DNA from: Paulinella micropora
Lineage: Eukaryota > Cercozoa > Imbricatea > Euglyphida
DNA length: 33,823 nucleotides
Assembly: GCA_009731375.1 (NCBI GenBank)
Contig: BJOX01000179.1
Location: 593,884-627,706 of the forward strand
Direction: 5' to 3'
Part shown: one piece after another, positions 25,287-33,823 of the stretch
Position numbering within the stretch: position 1 is the stretch's first letter
Layout: every line of letters starts with the position of its first letter
Notes under the pieces: model-generated
Told to the model about the DNA's origin: nothing
Databases searched by the model: none
Seen by the model: the letters and a program-made list of their open reading frames with translations, nothing else
Translations under genes and position numbers: made by a program

Positions 25287-26372
25287 TTAGTTTGGTGCGA
25301 GGGTTGGGACGGGCGGCACGACGAGTTCGGCCCGCAGCAGCGCGAAGCCCGCGCCTAGCCGCCAGGCCCTGAGTTCTTCCGTTTCCTTGGTGTCTAGGCT
25401 GAGCAGCGCCAGCCGGCGCCCGCGGGCAAGCAGTTCGTCGTCGACGTCGAGGCGGGCAAGCCAAGCGCGAACCAGGTCACGTTGCTCCGGCGTAGAGCTG
25501 CCGGCCTTGTACACGGCGCCGTGCCTCAGCAGCAACCGTAGGAGCTCCGGATTTGGGCTCGCCAGCCCCGCGGCGCTCATGAGCGCCAGGAGGCTGGGGC
25601 CCCGCACTTGGCAGAAGCGGATCGGGTTGAAACGGCGCCGGGCGGCGGCGCGCAGGGCGCCGTGCAGCACCCGTGCAGGTTCCTGGGAATTGTGGTGCAG
25701 CACACAGAAGAACGCGATGCCCGAAGCCACGTGTGGGGCCAGCAAGCGGGGGCTCTGCAGAACGACGTCTACGGCGGCCTGCACGTCCTGGACAGCACGG
25801 GGCACGACGGGTTGCATGGCCAGCTGCAGCAGCGAACAGCTCTGGCTGCACCACGAGGTATCAACCCTGGCCGCAAGCGTCAGGTACTGCAGTGCCTGGA
25901 GGTCGTTCCACGCCGCCGCGTGCACGACCGCCGGGGCGTGCAGGCTGCCGGCCCAGCTACCAGCCATGATGTTTTCGGTGTACACAATAGAGCTGAGCTC
26001 TCGGCCCAGCTCCCGGAAGAACCTCTGGGCCCGCCAGTGGACCGCTCGCTCCACCAGGCGCATTTCTCGGACCAGCAGTTCTAGCAGCGGGAACGAGCAC
26101 GCCCTGCTAAAACTGCGCCGGTACATCGCTTGGAGTTCTTGGAACACCTTGGTCAGCTGGAAGCTGTAGCACAGAATAAACTCGAGCACGTTGCTGCCGG
26201 CCGGTTGGCGCCAGAACGCCAGGATGTAGTATTTCACCTCGGGCCTCGAGCACGCAACTGTTAGCGAATTGAGCGTGCAGTCCAGGTAGCTTTGCCAGCT
26301 CGCCCTGAGCTCGTTCGCGACCTGGGCCGCACGTGCGGGAGCCAGCAGAAAACACGCGTGTTGCCTCATCAT
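25287..26372 (-). CDS. Ankyrin-repeat-like helical protein, 361 aa
   Basis: The frame is open further upstream, but the added residues come from the duplicated CACGACGGGAAGC repeat, so I take ATG 26372 (or 26369; MMRQHACFLL) as start. The stop is TAA. The N-terminal 130 residues are helical. PAVVHAAAWNDLQALQYLTLAA followed by CSLLQLAMQ fits the ankyrin pattern xxLhxAaxxgxxxxvxxLl; a second match, PSLLALMSAAG...NPELLRLLLRHGA, lies toward the C-terminus. Ankyrin repeats mediate protein binding and are very common in giant viruses. No F-box or other partner domain is visible. It is convergent with the membrane gene at 24374. Confidence 0.6.
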   Translation of the reverse strand: MMRQHACFLLAPARAAQVANELRASWQSYLDCTLNSLTVACSRPEVKYYILAFWRQPAGSNVLEFILCYSFQLTKVFQELQAMYRRSFSRACSFPLLELLVREMRLVERAVHWRAQRFFRELGRELSSIVYTENIMAGSWAGSLHAPAVVHAAAWNDLQALQYLTLAARVDTSWCSQSCSLLQLAMQPVVPRAVQDVQAAVDVVLQSPRLLAPHVASGIAFFCVLHHNSQEPARVLHGALRAAARRRFNPIRFCQVRGPSLLALMSAAGLASPNPELLRLLLRHGAVYKAGSSTPEQRDLVRAWLARLDVDDELLARGRRLALLSLDTKETEELRAWRLGAGFALLRAELVVPPVPTLAPN

Positions 26373-26828
26373 CGCGGTGCCTGCACACACACCCCACCAC
26401 GACGGGAAGCTACAAGGCACAAATCCCCTTTTCTTTCCCCCCAGCACGACGGGAAGCTACAAGGCACAAATCCCCCCCCCCCCCCCCCCTTCCCTTCCCA
26501 AAAAAGGATCGTGGGCGCGGGGGGGGGGGAAAGCCCAACCACCAAACAAAAAAGAAATACGGCCCCCCCCCCCGCACACACACACACGAGAGAGAGAGAG
26601 GGGGGGGGAATGTTTGCTCTGCCAACAAGTGGAAAGAGCAGGGATTGCGGGAGGGGGGGGGGCGCCGAGAGACAGGATCGTTGCATCGAGTTGGCTTTTG
26701 CTTCCTAACCCTCCCTCCCTCCCACCCTTCTCCACGTTTGCGCGGTCTTGCTTGGCTGAGCAAAATCCGCATTTCCTCCCTCTCCCTCCCTCCCCAACCA
26801 AAAAGGAGGAAAACAACAAAAGAAAAAG
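26373..26828. promoter_or_regulatory. Divergent upstream region with duplicated segment and homopolymers
   Basis: Two copies of CACGACGGGAAGCTACAAGG followed by CACAAATCCCC start at 26399 and 26445 (46-bp period). C17 and G9 runs, a short CA repeat, (GA)n, and pyrimidine-rich tracts follow. No credible gene. It must hold promoters for the ankyrin-like and 26829 genes. Confidence 0.55.
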
Positions 26829-27662
26829 ATGAGCTGGACCGAACGCGTGCAGTGGGCGCTGCCCAAGGCCGAGAATCTCGACAAGAACATGATCGCGTGG
26901 ATCGTCGTCAACAGCGCGAGCGCGCTGCTGCTCGTAGCCGCCGCGGCGTGGCGCCGGCCGTGTTTCGTGCGCACGGAATACCGCGCCTCCGTGGCGTTAG
27001 CGGCCCTGCTGCACTACTCGGTGTGGTACGCGTTCTTCTGGCTGCCCTGGACCAACGAGGGCTCCGAGCCGATCGCCAGCCAGCCCTGGGCGGCCGGCGA
27101 GCTGCTGTTTGTCTGCGCCGGGCTGTTCCTGTACGACAAGCCGTACCTGCAGAATTCCACTTCGCTGGCGCTGGGCTGCGCGCTCATGTACACGTCGGCA
27201 GCGGCGCTGGCGCTGGCGGCGGGATCGGCGGCGGCGGCCTGGGCCCTGCCGCCCGTCGCGCGCGCGCTGCTGCTCATTCCGGCCGTACAGCGCGGCTGCC
27301 GGCGGCTGCTGGAGAAGGCCGGCTCCCAGTACGCGTCGCTGGCCCCGCGGCGGCCCAAGGGCTGGCTGATCGGCAAGGTGGCCGCTGTGCTGTACGGTTC
27401 GTGTGTGCTGGGCTCCCTGGGCGCGATCACGGAGCACCTGAAGGGGGCGCGCCTGCTGGCCTTCTCGGCCACGCTCGGCCTGCTGGCCAGTACGTGGCTC
27501 TTGTTGTTGCAGCCGAGAGCCGCGGGAGTTGACATCGTCCCGCTAGCCGAAAACAAACCCCAGTACACCGACAGCAAACAAAAGCCCGTCGAGGTCAAAC
27601 AATATCTACCAAAAGTCGGGGAGGACGAAGACGAAGAAGGGGAAGAAGAAGAAGGGCCGTGA
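26829..27662 (+). CDS. Multi-pass membrane protein with acidic tail, 277 aa
   Basis: ATG 26829 (context AAAGATGAG) to TGA 27662. Hydrophobic segments at about 20-40, 53-72 (ending FFWLPW), 88-102, 112-132, 135-152, 180-200 and 208-226 suggest about seven spans. The C-terminal 45 residues are soluble and end in a run of Glu/Asp (GEDEDEEGEEEEGP). FFWLPW and the Y-x-x-LAP segment are shared with the next gene, which is clearly a paralogue. Seven spans could suggest a receptor or transporter, but no signature is seen. An ATTAAA signal follows the stop. Confidence 0.7.
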   Translation: MSWTERVQWALPKAENLDKNMIAWIVVNSASALLLVAAAAWRRPCFVRTEYRASVALAALLHYSVWYAFFWLPWTNEGSEPIASQPWAAGELLFVCAGLFLYDKPYLQNSTSLALGCALMYTSAAALALAAGSAAAAWALPPVARALLLIPAVQRGCRRLLEKAGSQYASLAPRRPKGWLIGKVAAVLYGSCVLGSLGAITEHLKGARLLAFSATLGLLASTWLLLLQPRAAGVDIVPLAENKPQYTDSKQKPVEVKQYLPKVGEDEDEEGEEEEGP

Positions 27663-28087
27663 GCATTAAAAGACATACTTGCTTTTAAAAAAAAGTTTCC
27701 CGGCACTGAGAGAAGGCGGACCGGCCGTGCAAGAAGCGACCGGAGCAAAAAAAAAGTGACTTGGTAGTGCAAAACAGCCTAGGACCGGAGCATACGGGGG
27801 GGGGGGGAAAAAAAAGGTGACTGACTTTGCAAAAAAAAACGGCCTTACCGGGGCGCGATCGGAGTGGGGGGGAGGGGGGCTTTTGCCAGGGACGATTGGT
27901 AGTTTTCTTTTTCTAATTCCCCCCCCGATCGCGCCAACGGAGGGAGCAAGGTGTGCAGGGAAGGAAAACAGGGAGTCTCTGCCTTTCCCCCTCCCACCCG
28001 CGCTCCCTTTTTTTTGTGTCGTAACTGGCAAGCCGGGCCATTTTGTCTGGGGAGACCAGGCTCTTATTTGTGCTGTCTATTGGCAAG
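27663..28087 (+). other. Intergenic region with imperfect 50-60-bp repeats and an 11-bp inverted repeat
   Basis: Three degenerate units of the form A-run, GTGAC, TGCAAAA..GCC, GACCGGAGC lie at about 27718-27865. GGCGCGATCGG (27852-27862) is matched by CCGATCGCGCC (27925-27935). Both features are upstream of the 28088 gene. No gene seen. Confidence 0.6.
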
Positions 28088-28875
28088 ATGTCGTCCGGAC
28101 GGGAGAACGCGAGCAAGCTGGGCTGGCTCGCTTTCCACTGGGGCAACGCGCTGGTGCTGTTGGCCCTGTGTTGCAAGCAGTGGCTGCGCCTCCGACGCCT
28201 CGCGCCACGTCGCGCTGCAAATATCACGGAGGACCCGCCGCCCGCCGTGATCGTGGGCTACAGCAGCACTGCGGTGCTCAACACCGACCGGCCGCGGACG
28301 GTGGCGTGCCTGGCGCTGCTGCGCGCGGTGCTGTGGACCCTCTTTTTTTGGCTGCCCTGGGCGCGCGGCCGCCAACCCGCCGTGGGCTGGGCGCTGAGCG
28401 AGGCGGCCGTGTTTTCGGTGGTGCTTTTGTTGTTCGCGCGCGCCTACGACCCCGGCCGCGACTTGCTGGAGTGCGCCTGCGCCCTGGCGCTGCTCGTGGC
28501 CTACACGGTGATGACAGTGGCGGCCGTGAAGTCGGTGGTGGCGGCGTGGCTCGTGGTACCGCTGGCGCTGGCGCTGGGGGCCGCGGCAATCTTGGCGCGG
28601 CGGCTGTGGCACAAGTCGGCCATCCGCGTGCAGCCGCCGTACGAGCCGCTCGCGCCGGCCGCCGGCCTGCCCAGGCTCGCGCCGGCGGTTTGTTTGCTCA
28701 TCTCGCTGTCGTGCGCCGTGGCCGCCGCGGGCGCCGACCGCGGGAGCGAGGCGCTGGCGCTGGCGGCCGCGCTGGGCTTCGCACTAGCGCAGTGGCCCCT
28801 GTTTGCGCAGCCGGACCTGTACAACCGGCACAGGAATTGCCAACGCCGGGTGATATCGTCCGAGAGAACACGGGT
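28088..28875 (+). CDS. Multi-pass membrane protein, paralogue of the 26829 gene, truncated by gap
   Basis: I chose ATG 28088 (MSSGRENASK); the frame also reads from 28043. Hydrophobic segments at about 12-28, 75-92 (ending FFWLPW), 102-118, 126-150, 152-170, 200-215 and 222-238 mirror those of the 26829 product, and YEPLAPAAGLPR corresponds to YASLAPRRPKG there. Coding reaches the N gap at 28876 without a stop. In the last 60 bases another frame (LPTPGDIVREN) also looks plausible, so a frameshift just before the gap is possible. Tandem duplication of the family is the simplest explanation. Confidence 0.7.
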
Positions 28876-29442
28876 NNNNNNNNNNNNNNNNNNNNNNNNN
28901 NNNNNNNNNNNNNNNNNNNNNNNNNNNNNNNNNNNNNNNNNNNNNNNNNNNNNNNNNNNNNNNNNNNNNNNNNNNNNNNNNNNNNNNNNNNNNNNNNNNN
29001 NNNNNNNNNNNNNNNNNNNNNNNNNNNNNNNNNNNNNNNNNNNNNNNNNNNNNNNNNNNNNNNNNNNNNNNNNNNNNNNNNNNNNNNNNNNNNNNNNNNN
29101 NNNNNNNNNNNNNNNNNNNNNNNNNNNNNNNNNNNNNNNNNNNNNNNNNNNNNNNNNNNNNNNNNNNNNNNNNNNNNNNNNNNNNNNNNNNNNNNNNNNN
29201 NNNNNNNNNNNNNNNNNNNNNNNNNNNNNNNNNNNNNNNNNNNNNNNNNNNNNNNNNNNNNNNNNNNNNNNNNNNNNNNNNNNNNNNNNNNNNNNNNNNN
29301 NNNNNNNNNNNNNNNNNNNNNNNNNNNNNNNNNNNNNNNNNNNNNNNNNNNNNNNNNNNNNNNNNNNNNNNNNNNNNNNNNNNNNNNNNNNNNNNNNNNN
29401 NNNNNNNNNNNNNNNNNNNNNNNNNNNNNNNNNNNNNNNNNN
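28876..29442. other. 567-N assembly gap
   Basis: Unknown sequence. It removes the end of the membrane gene and the promoter of the following large gene. Confidence 0.95.
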
Positions 29443-29447
29443 AAACA

Positions 29448-32368
29448 ATGTCTCAGCGCATAGCAGGGGTCGCGTGTTTCAATGCAGTGCATAAGCCTGC
29501 CGGCCAAGGTGTTCTGGTCATGACTCCACAAGCGGTGTATCTTGACAGTGCAGGAAAGCACCCGCGTGTTTCTGAAACCGACGCTGGCAAAAGCGTAGAC
29601 CGGCTGCTAGCTATCGAGCAAACCCTACGCCTTATGCCCTACAAGCTCGCAACGTTTGTGCTAGATCTGTTTCCACCACAGCAGCCCTGGTTCGAGGACG
29701 CTGCGCTAAATACAGCGCCAGCACAAGTGTCAGGCCTCACTGATCAAAAAGACAGCGTAAAATACATCTGGAGTCCTGACAAAGTTGAGAATCCTGTGAC
29801 TATAACGGAACCAAAATACAAGGCCTACGGCCAGCCTGCTGATCAGGGTTCCCGCGTGCTGGAATATCTAGAGCCTTACTGTACGAGCACCACCACCGGC
29901 CCAACCGCCATCAAAGTGCCGCAAGAAAAGGGCAATGCTTGGGGACAAACGGTAAAGTTTGGTTCTCTCAAATCTTCGGGCAAACAAGCCTACACCAAGG
30001 CAGGCACGCTAGCCATCGACGATGACAAGTTCACGACGGTCTTTCCGCCACAAGCGGGCGACGCCCTCGCTTGTACGCTCTTCTACAAGAACCAGCGGTC
30101 AGGCCTGGCGAAACGTCGGCCGTGTACGCGAACGACGGCATAACTCCCGGAGAATGCAACGGACATACGCTGCCGGAAATCTTCCAGGCACAGCGAGTCG
30201 ACGAGGTAGTGATTGTCGGCTTCGACGCGGAGGGCGCCGTCGCTCGCACGGCGGCCGACCTAGCGTGCAAAGGCTTCCGAGTGCACATCATCGAGGCGGC
30301 AACGCTCGGCTTCACTAAGGATGGGCTCTACGGCATGTGCCACAGGGTCGACGGCGCACCAGAAAATCTGTACGCGGTGAAACGCGACAAGATGCACCCT
30401 TGCTGTAATCAGCCGTGCCGCCACGAGAATGCGTTTGTGTACATCTGGCCGACGGTGGAGGAATTTGCTAAATGCCACGTGAATGCTATTAAGCACCGGG
30501 ACTCGAAGTGGACCCTGCCCAGAAACCTGTTCTGCGCTGCAGACATTGATCTGTTCAGACGGCTGACCTTCCCGTTGCACGTGGGCCAGAATGCGCAGAC
30601 TGCGATGCACGAGGGGGCCGCGCGCGCCGCTGCCGAAATACAAAACCCAGCCAAAGCTACTACGGAGAGCTGCGGGTTAAGTTTTGGATATGACCCGGGT
30701 TCACGCGATTACAAGAACCCGCGGGACGTGGGGATCGACCGCGAACATCGCGGGCCCCAGTTCTGCCGGCCCATGTATGAACTAAAATACCCCCCACAAA
30801 GCGAGTGGCGCGTCAATGCCAGAGCCCTAGCGCCCGCGGGCGGGATGTCCGCCAGCACTAGAGCCGCGACTGCGCGGGCTCCCTTGTCCGACGGCTCAGC
30901 CGGATTGATAGTGGGCGCGGCCAACACGCGCCTGTACGGGCTCGGCGTCCTGATTCTTTACAGAAACGACAAAACCATCAATTTCTTCAGTAGCCTGCAC
31001 GAAGCCCAAGCGAAATTGCAACAGGTCCACAAATTCTGTGACGACGCTGCGATTCAGATCCTAGATGTCTACGTCCAGACCCTGTACACGTTCTTGCTGG
31101 GGGAGCCTTTGCCAGAGAAGGCAACGAGTCCAGGGCTAAACCTGAACGGTGCATTTGTAACCATTCAGCCTGCAAACAACGTGTCCGCCACAGTCGCAGG
31201 CTCAACTACCACTGTCTTCAGAGGCAGCAGTTCACCACCACTCCCCACGCCCCCAAGCGGCGGCGGAGCAGCCCCGAAGTCTAGCGGCATTGGTTACGTC
31301 ATGGCTAGTACACCTGCACTTCCCACCGAGGCTGGCTTCGAGAAAGACGATGCAGGCTGGCCAAAGTGCAAGGACGCTTTCCCAGACTTCTCCGCAACTA
31401 AGGAAATACAAACCGACGTGCTCAATAGTTCGGCAAAAGATGCGGATGGTTATCAGCCTTGCTTCCGGGTTTTTGTGATGTTCGCGCTCCTGCACGCCGA
31501 AGCCGAACGGCTGTACGATCAGGCCAAAGGTGCTCTTAGTCAGCGCGGAGTGCTGCGCCAGCTGGGCGTGGAGTTGGTCAACTATGTTGCGGGCTACGTT
31601 GACTCCACCGGCAGGCTGGGGAAGGAGCACTGTGACAAGTACCCGTGCGCTTATACCCAGGCCAGGCCTCAGGTCAAAGCCGAGCTACAAACTTTGCAGG
31701 GCCTGGTAGAGCGAAATTACAAGGTTGTCGTGGCCAGGTTTGGTAAGCAGCTTTCCATAACTATGGCGGATGCGCCAAAAAAGCTACAAGCTTGGCTGGG
31801 CAAAGATTTTGCAGATTTTCAGGCCTCGTACGCGTACGTCGTAAAAAAGACGATTGAGCAGCACTGGCAAGAACGCCTGCCCGACCCTACTGCCTACAAA
31901 ATCGTTGACGAAATCACGTACGCACGAACGATCATGGTTGCAGACGAAATTGATGGCTTGCTCGAGGTCCACAAAGAGCACCAAACGCAACACCCGCGCT
32001 GTGCCGTCCAGGCCCAACCATATCCTCGGGACGTGCGTCAGCTCTTCGTGCAGCAAGTAGCGAACGAGGCGGAAAAGCATGGCTGCACGGATGCAGCAAA
32101 CACGTTTCATGGCATTCTGTGGCCGCCCAGGAACGACGCCGCTTGTGCTGCCCACATCAAGTCCATCGGGGTGCCAAACCCGAGCCAGATCCAGACCGCG
32201 GCACTGCTGGTACCAAGCAAACCTAGCCCGGAAGAAGAAAAGAATCTCCTCCACAGCCTCGCATATCACGTTCACGGCCGCTGCGCCCCCAAGGTGTTCA
32301 TGCTTGTTGGTTACCCGGACGGCCACAACAGCATTGCGCTGTGCTCGCCGTCGTCCCCGGAGGCCTAG
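29448..32368 (+). CDS. Very large protein with degenerate isochorismatase/nicotinamidase-like N-terminal domain; one frameshift
   Basis: ATG 29448 (context AACAATGTC) opens 231 codons; coding then moves to a second frame between about 30080 and 30130 and runs to TAG 32368, about 970 aa in all. The N-terminal part resembles the cysteine-hydrolase fold: GVLVMTPQAVYL in place of the usual DxQ strand, LATFVLDLFPPQQPWFED like the nicotinamidase HP segment, and VDEVVIVGFDAEGAVARTAADLACKGF like the VVxxGxxxxxCVxxTAxxAxxxG motif. The catalytic Asp and Cys are replaced (Thr, Ala), so it should be catalytically dead. The remaining 650 residues contain Cys-rich (CCNQPCRH) and Ser/Pro linker (SSPPLPTPPSGGG) regions, and no recognised domain. 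Moderate GC. Largest gene in the window. Confidence 0.6.
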
Positions 32369-32571
32369 GTGACTGAAATCTAGGCAAAAAGAAAGCCCAG
32401 TGAAAAAAGAATTAGCTGCGTTTTTTTTTTTTTTAATTAAACTAAGCTTTTTTACAGAAAACACCGTGCCCACTGCCTTAGCCAGCCATTGAACGGCCTT
32501 GCTTTTATACATATTTTAAAAAAAGCGGGGAGGGCCTTGTGTTTCTTTCTTTTTCTTTGGACTGATCGGTT
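32369..32571. terminator. Convergent gene-end region
   Basis: A T15 run, AATTAAA and TTTTTTA (about 32421-32455) follow the large gene; TTTTAAAAA tracts near 32515 lie at the end of the minus-strand gene. Confidence 0.45.
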
Positions 32572-32826
32572 TCACGAGGTCGTGCCTGGGGGGTCACTGT
32601 GAACGCGCAGCGCCAGGGCCTCCAGCCCGGACACGCGCGCTTCCAGCATTTGCAGGCGCCTGAGCGTTTCTTGTTCGAACCAGTTCAGCGACACGACCTG
32701 CGCCTGGCACTGCTGTGCCAACAGGGCATTCACGCTCGCTTGTGTCTCAACGAAGGCCTCCAAGTCCGAAACCGACGCCGCTGCTGCTTTGGGAGATGGC
32801 TGAGTACCAGCGGTCGCGTGCTGCAT
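32572..32826 (-). CDS. Small coiled-coil protein, 84 aa
   Basis: ATG 32826 (MQHATAGTQ) to TGA 32572. An Ala/Pro/Ser-rich N-terminus (PSPKAAAASVS) is followed by leucine heptads (VNALLAQQCQAQVVSL and ETLRRLQMLEARVSGLEALAL), which predict a coiled coil. The plan matches the gene at 16694-17029. A much longer upstream open frame exists but runs through low-complexity DNA, so I exclude it. It could be a structural or scaffold oligomer; nothing more specific can be said. Confidence 0.6.
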   Translation of the reverse strand: MQHATAGTQPSPKAAAASVSDLEAFVETQASVNALLAQQCQAQVVSLNWFEQETLRRLQMLEARVSGLEALALRVHSDPPGTTS

Positions 32827-33338
32827 GCCAGAGAAAAAGAAAAGCCACGCGGTGGTTTCTGTTTTTTTTTGGGCGGGGGCGTTTTTTTTTTGGTTCTTAA
32901 CAAATTTACGAGGCCTCCGTGATTTTTTTTTGGCAAACTCAGTGCCTACACACCACACTAAAAAAAAATCGACCACAAAGAGAAGGCGGCGGGGAGGGAG
33001 CAACAAATCCACTTGGTTCGTCCGAAACCACCTCTTGTCTCTTTTTTCTAGTTCTTCTTGGGAGGTTTCCTTTGGGGCCCTTTTTTTTGTGCGCAAAGGA
33101 TGCCTGCCGGGTGCTAGGAGCCAACGGAGCAACGCGGGAGGGGGGGGGCCACAGCCCCACAAGCCCCCCCGTGGTGTTGTCTCTCCCCGTCCCGGGGGGG
33201 GGGCCACAGCCTCCAACCCCCGGACGGCGGGGGTGGTGTTCCCTTTCTCAGAAAAGACAACGCCTTGCTCTATCCCCCCTCCCCCTTTCTTCTCACACCC
33301 CAATCTCTCTTTTTCTCTCTCTCCAAAGCCTCTCGGTC
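32827..33338. promoter_or_regulatory. Divergent upstream region, low complexity
   Basis: 512 bp with many T8-T10, A8 and G7-G10 runs and a CT tract just before the kinase start. No credible gene on either strand. Confidence 0.5.
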
Positions 33339-33823
33339 ATGCAGGCGTGGTGGAACAGGCTGTCTTCGCAACTGCGGCAGCGGCCCGAGTGTGAGCCGTG
33401 GCTAAACGCACGACAGACACGGGAGCTGCTGGACATGCTGGCGGACTCGACGGAGCTGGGCGCCGGCTCGTACGGCACTGTGTTCGGCCAGCGGGGGTGC
33501 GGTATCGCCGTTAAGCTGACGTTCGACCCCGACGGGGAGCAGGAGCAGGGCCTGAGAATCGGCGCCCAGCACGGCGTCGGCTGCCAGCTGCTGTGCAAGC
33601 TGGGCCTGAATGCCGCGACGTTGTTCAGCTACAAATGCCAACAGCGGGACCTGCGGGCCGCGATCGCGCGCACGTGCGCGCACTTCAGGCGCTCCGGCAA
33701 CGATCTCGCCCGCTGGAACGGCTTCTCGGCCCTGGTGCTGGAGCGGCTGGATACGGATCTGCAAAAGTTTCTGGATTCCTGCACGCTGAAGAGCGCGGAC
33801 TTGTGCACACAGGTGCTGGAGCC
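33339..33823 (+). CDS. Serine/threonine protein-kinase-like protein, 3' end outside the window
   Basis: ATG 33339 opens 161 codons with no stop before the window ends. GAGSYGTVF (41-49) is the glycine-rich ATP loop, IAVKLTFD (56-63) carries the VAIK-type Lys 59, and FSALVLERLDTDLQKFLD (about 129-146) fits the hinge and the start of helix D. The catalytic loop and DFG would lie beyond the window. The long segment between Lys 59 and the hinge contains several Cys and no clear Glu-helix alignment. Protein kinases are common in large DNA viruses and phosphorylate virion or host proteins. It is divergent from the small coiled-coil gene. Confidence 0.75.
   Translation, partial: MQAWWNRLSSQLRQRPECEPWLNARQTRELLDMLADSTELGAGSYGTVFGQRGCGIAVKLTFDPDGEQEQGLRIGAQHGVGCQLLCKLGLNAATLFSYKCQQRDLRAAIARTCAHFRRSGNDLARWNGFSALVLERLDTDLQKFLDSCTLKSADLCTQVLE

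Noticed and set aside
26373-26447. Extension of the ankyrin-like gene to 26447
   Set aside because: The added residues come from a duplicated intergenic segment.
32827-33303. Extension of the small coiled-coil gene to 243 aa
   Set aside because: Crosses homopolymer-rich DNA with Lys/Pro/Gly low-complexity translation.
1-33823. tRNA genes, rRNA, CRISPR arrays, insertion sequences
   Set aside because: None recognised by eye on either strand; no transposase-like frame and no spacer-repeat pattern.

Overview
The window looks like part of a GC-rich genome of a large DNA virus infecting a eukaryote, or less likely a very compact protist chromosome. Genes are dense, mostly uninterrupted and on both strands. 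Starts lie in eukaryotic-style contexts without ribosome binding sites, and many genes end near TTAATAAA-type polyadenylation signals. One gene carries short GT..AG introns. The recognisable families (GT31 glycosyltransferase, MYND zinc finger, DUF285/BspA surface protein, ankyrin-like protein, protein kinases) are typical of giant viruses and protists. I saw no hallmark virion or replication gene, so the virus reading is inference. No tRNA, rRNA, CRISPR array or bacterial operon was seen.

Layout. 1-1232: a GT31-type galactosyltransferase with three introns. 1233-3700: low-complexity DNA (CA microsatellites, a 25-bp repeat), a dead MYND-finger copy and a small broken gene. 4010-5691: two overlapping genes. 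5763-6363: a MYND-finger gene with two lesions. 6403-11225: a DUF285 surface-protein locus with one intact gene (8193-10232) and a second copy in two exactly complementary halves, on opposite strands either side of the intact gene. 11480-12870: a frameshifted kinase-like gene. 13073-14326: a gene sharing a His...Cys motif with the 5083 gene. 14815-16160: an unknown gene with one frameshift. After a 391-N gap come a coiled-coil gene (to 17029), a bestrophin-like membrane protein (17169-18308), an acidic nuclear-type protein (18535-19469) and a methyltransferase-like protein (19826-21049). 21359-22363: an unknown intact gene. 22405-24200: a tandem array of about 285-bp units, each folding into a long hairpin. 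24374-28875: three multi-pass membrane proteins around an ankyrin-like gene. After a 567-N gap come a very large protein with a degenerate isochorismatase/nicotinamidase-like domain (29448-32368), a small coiled-coil protein, and the first part of a protein kinase that runs off the window.

Two compositional classes are interleaved: GC-rich genes (most) and four moderate-GC genes (11480, 14815, 21359, 29448). Many genes carry one frameshift or in-frame stop, often at a homopolymer. Three gaps of exactly 10 N are flanked by near-identical sequence, so assembly or sequencing error is a serious alternative to genuine gene decay. As a group the genes look like accessory, host-interaction functions (surface glycoproteins, glycosylation, signalling, membrane proteins) and not a single pathway.
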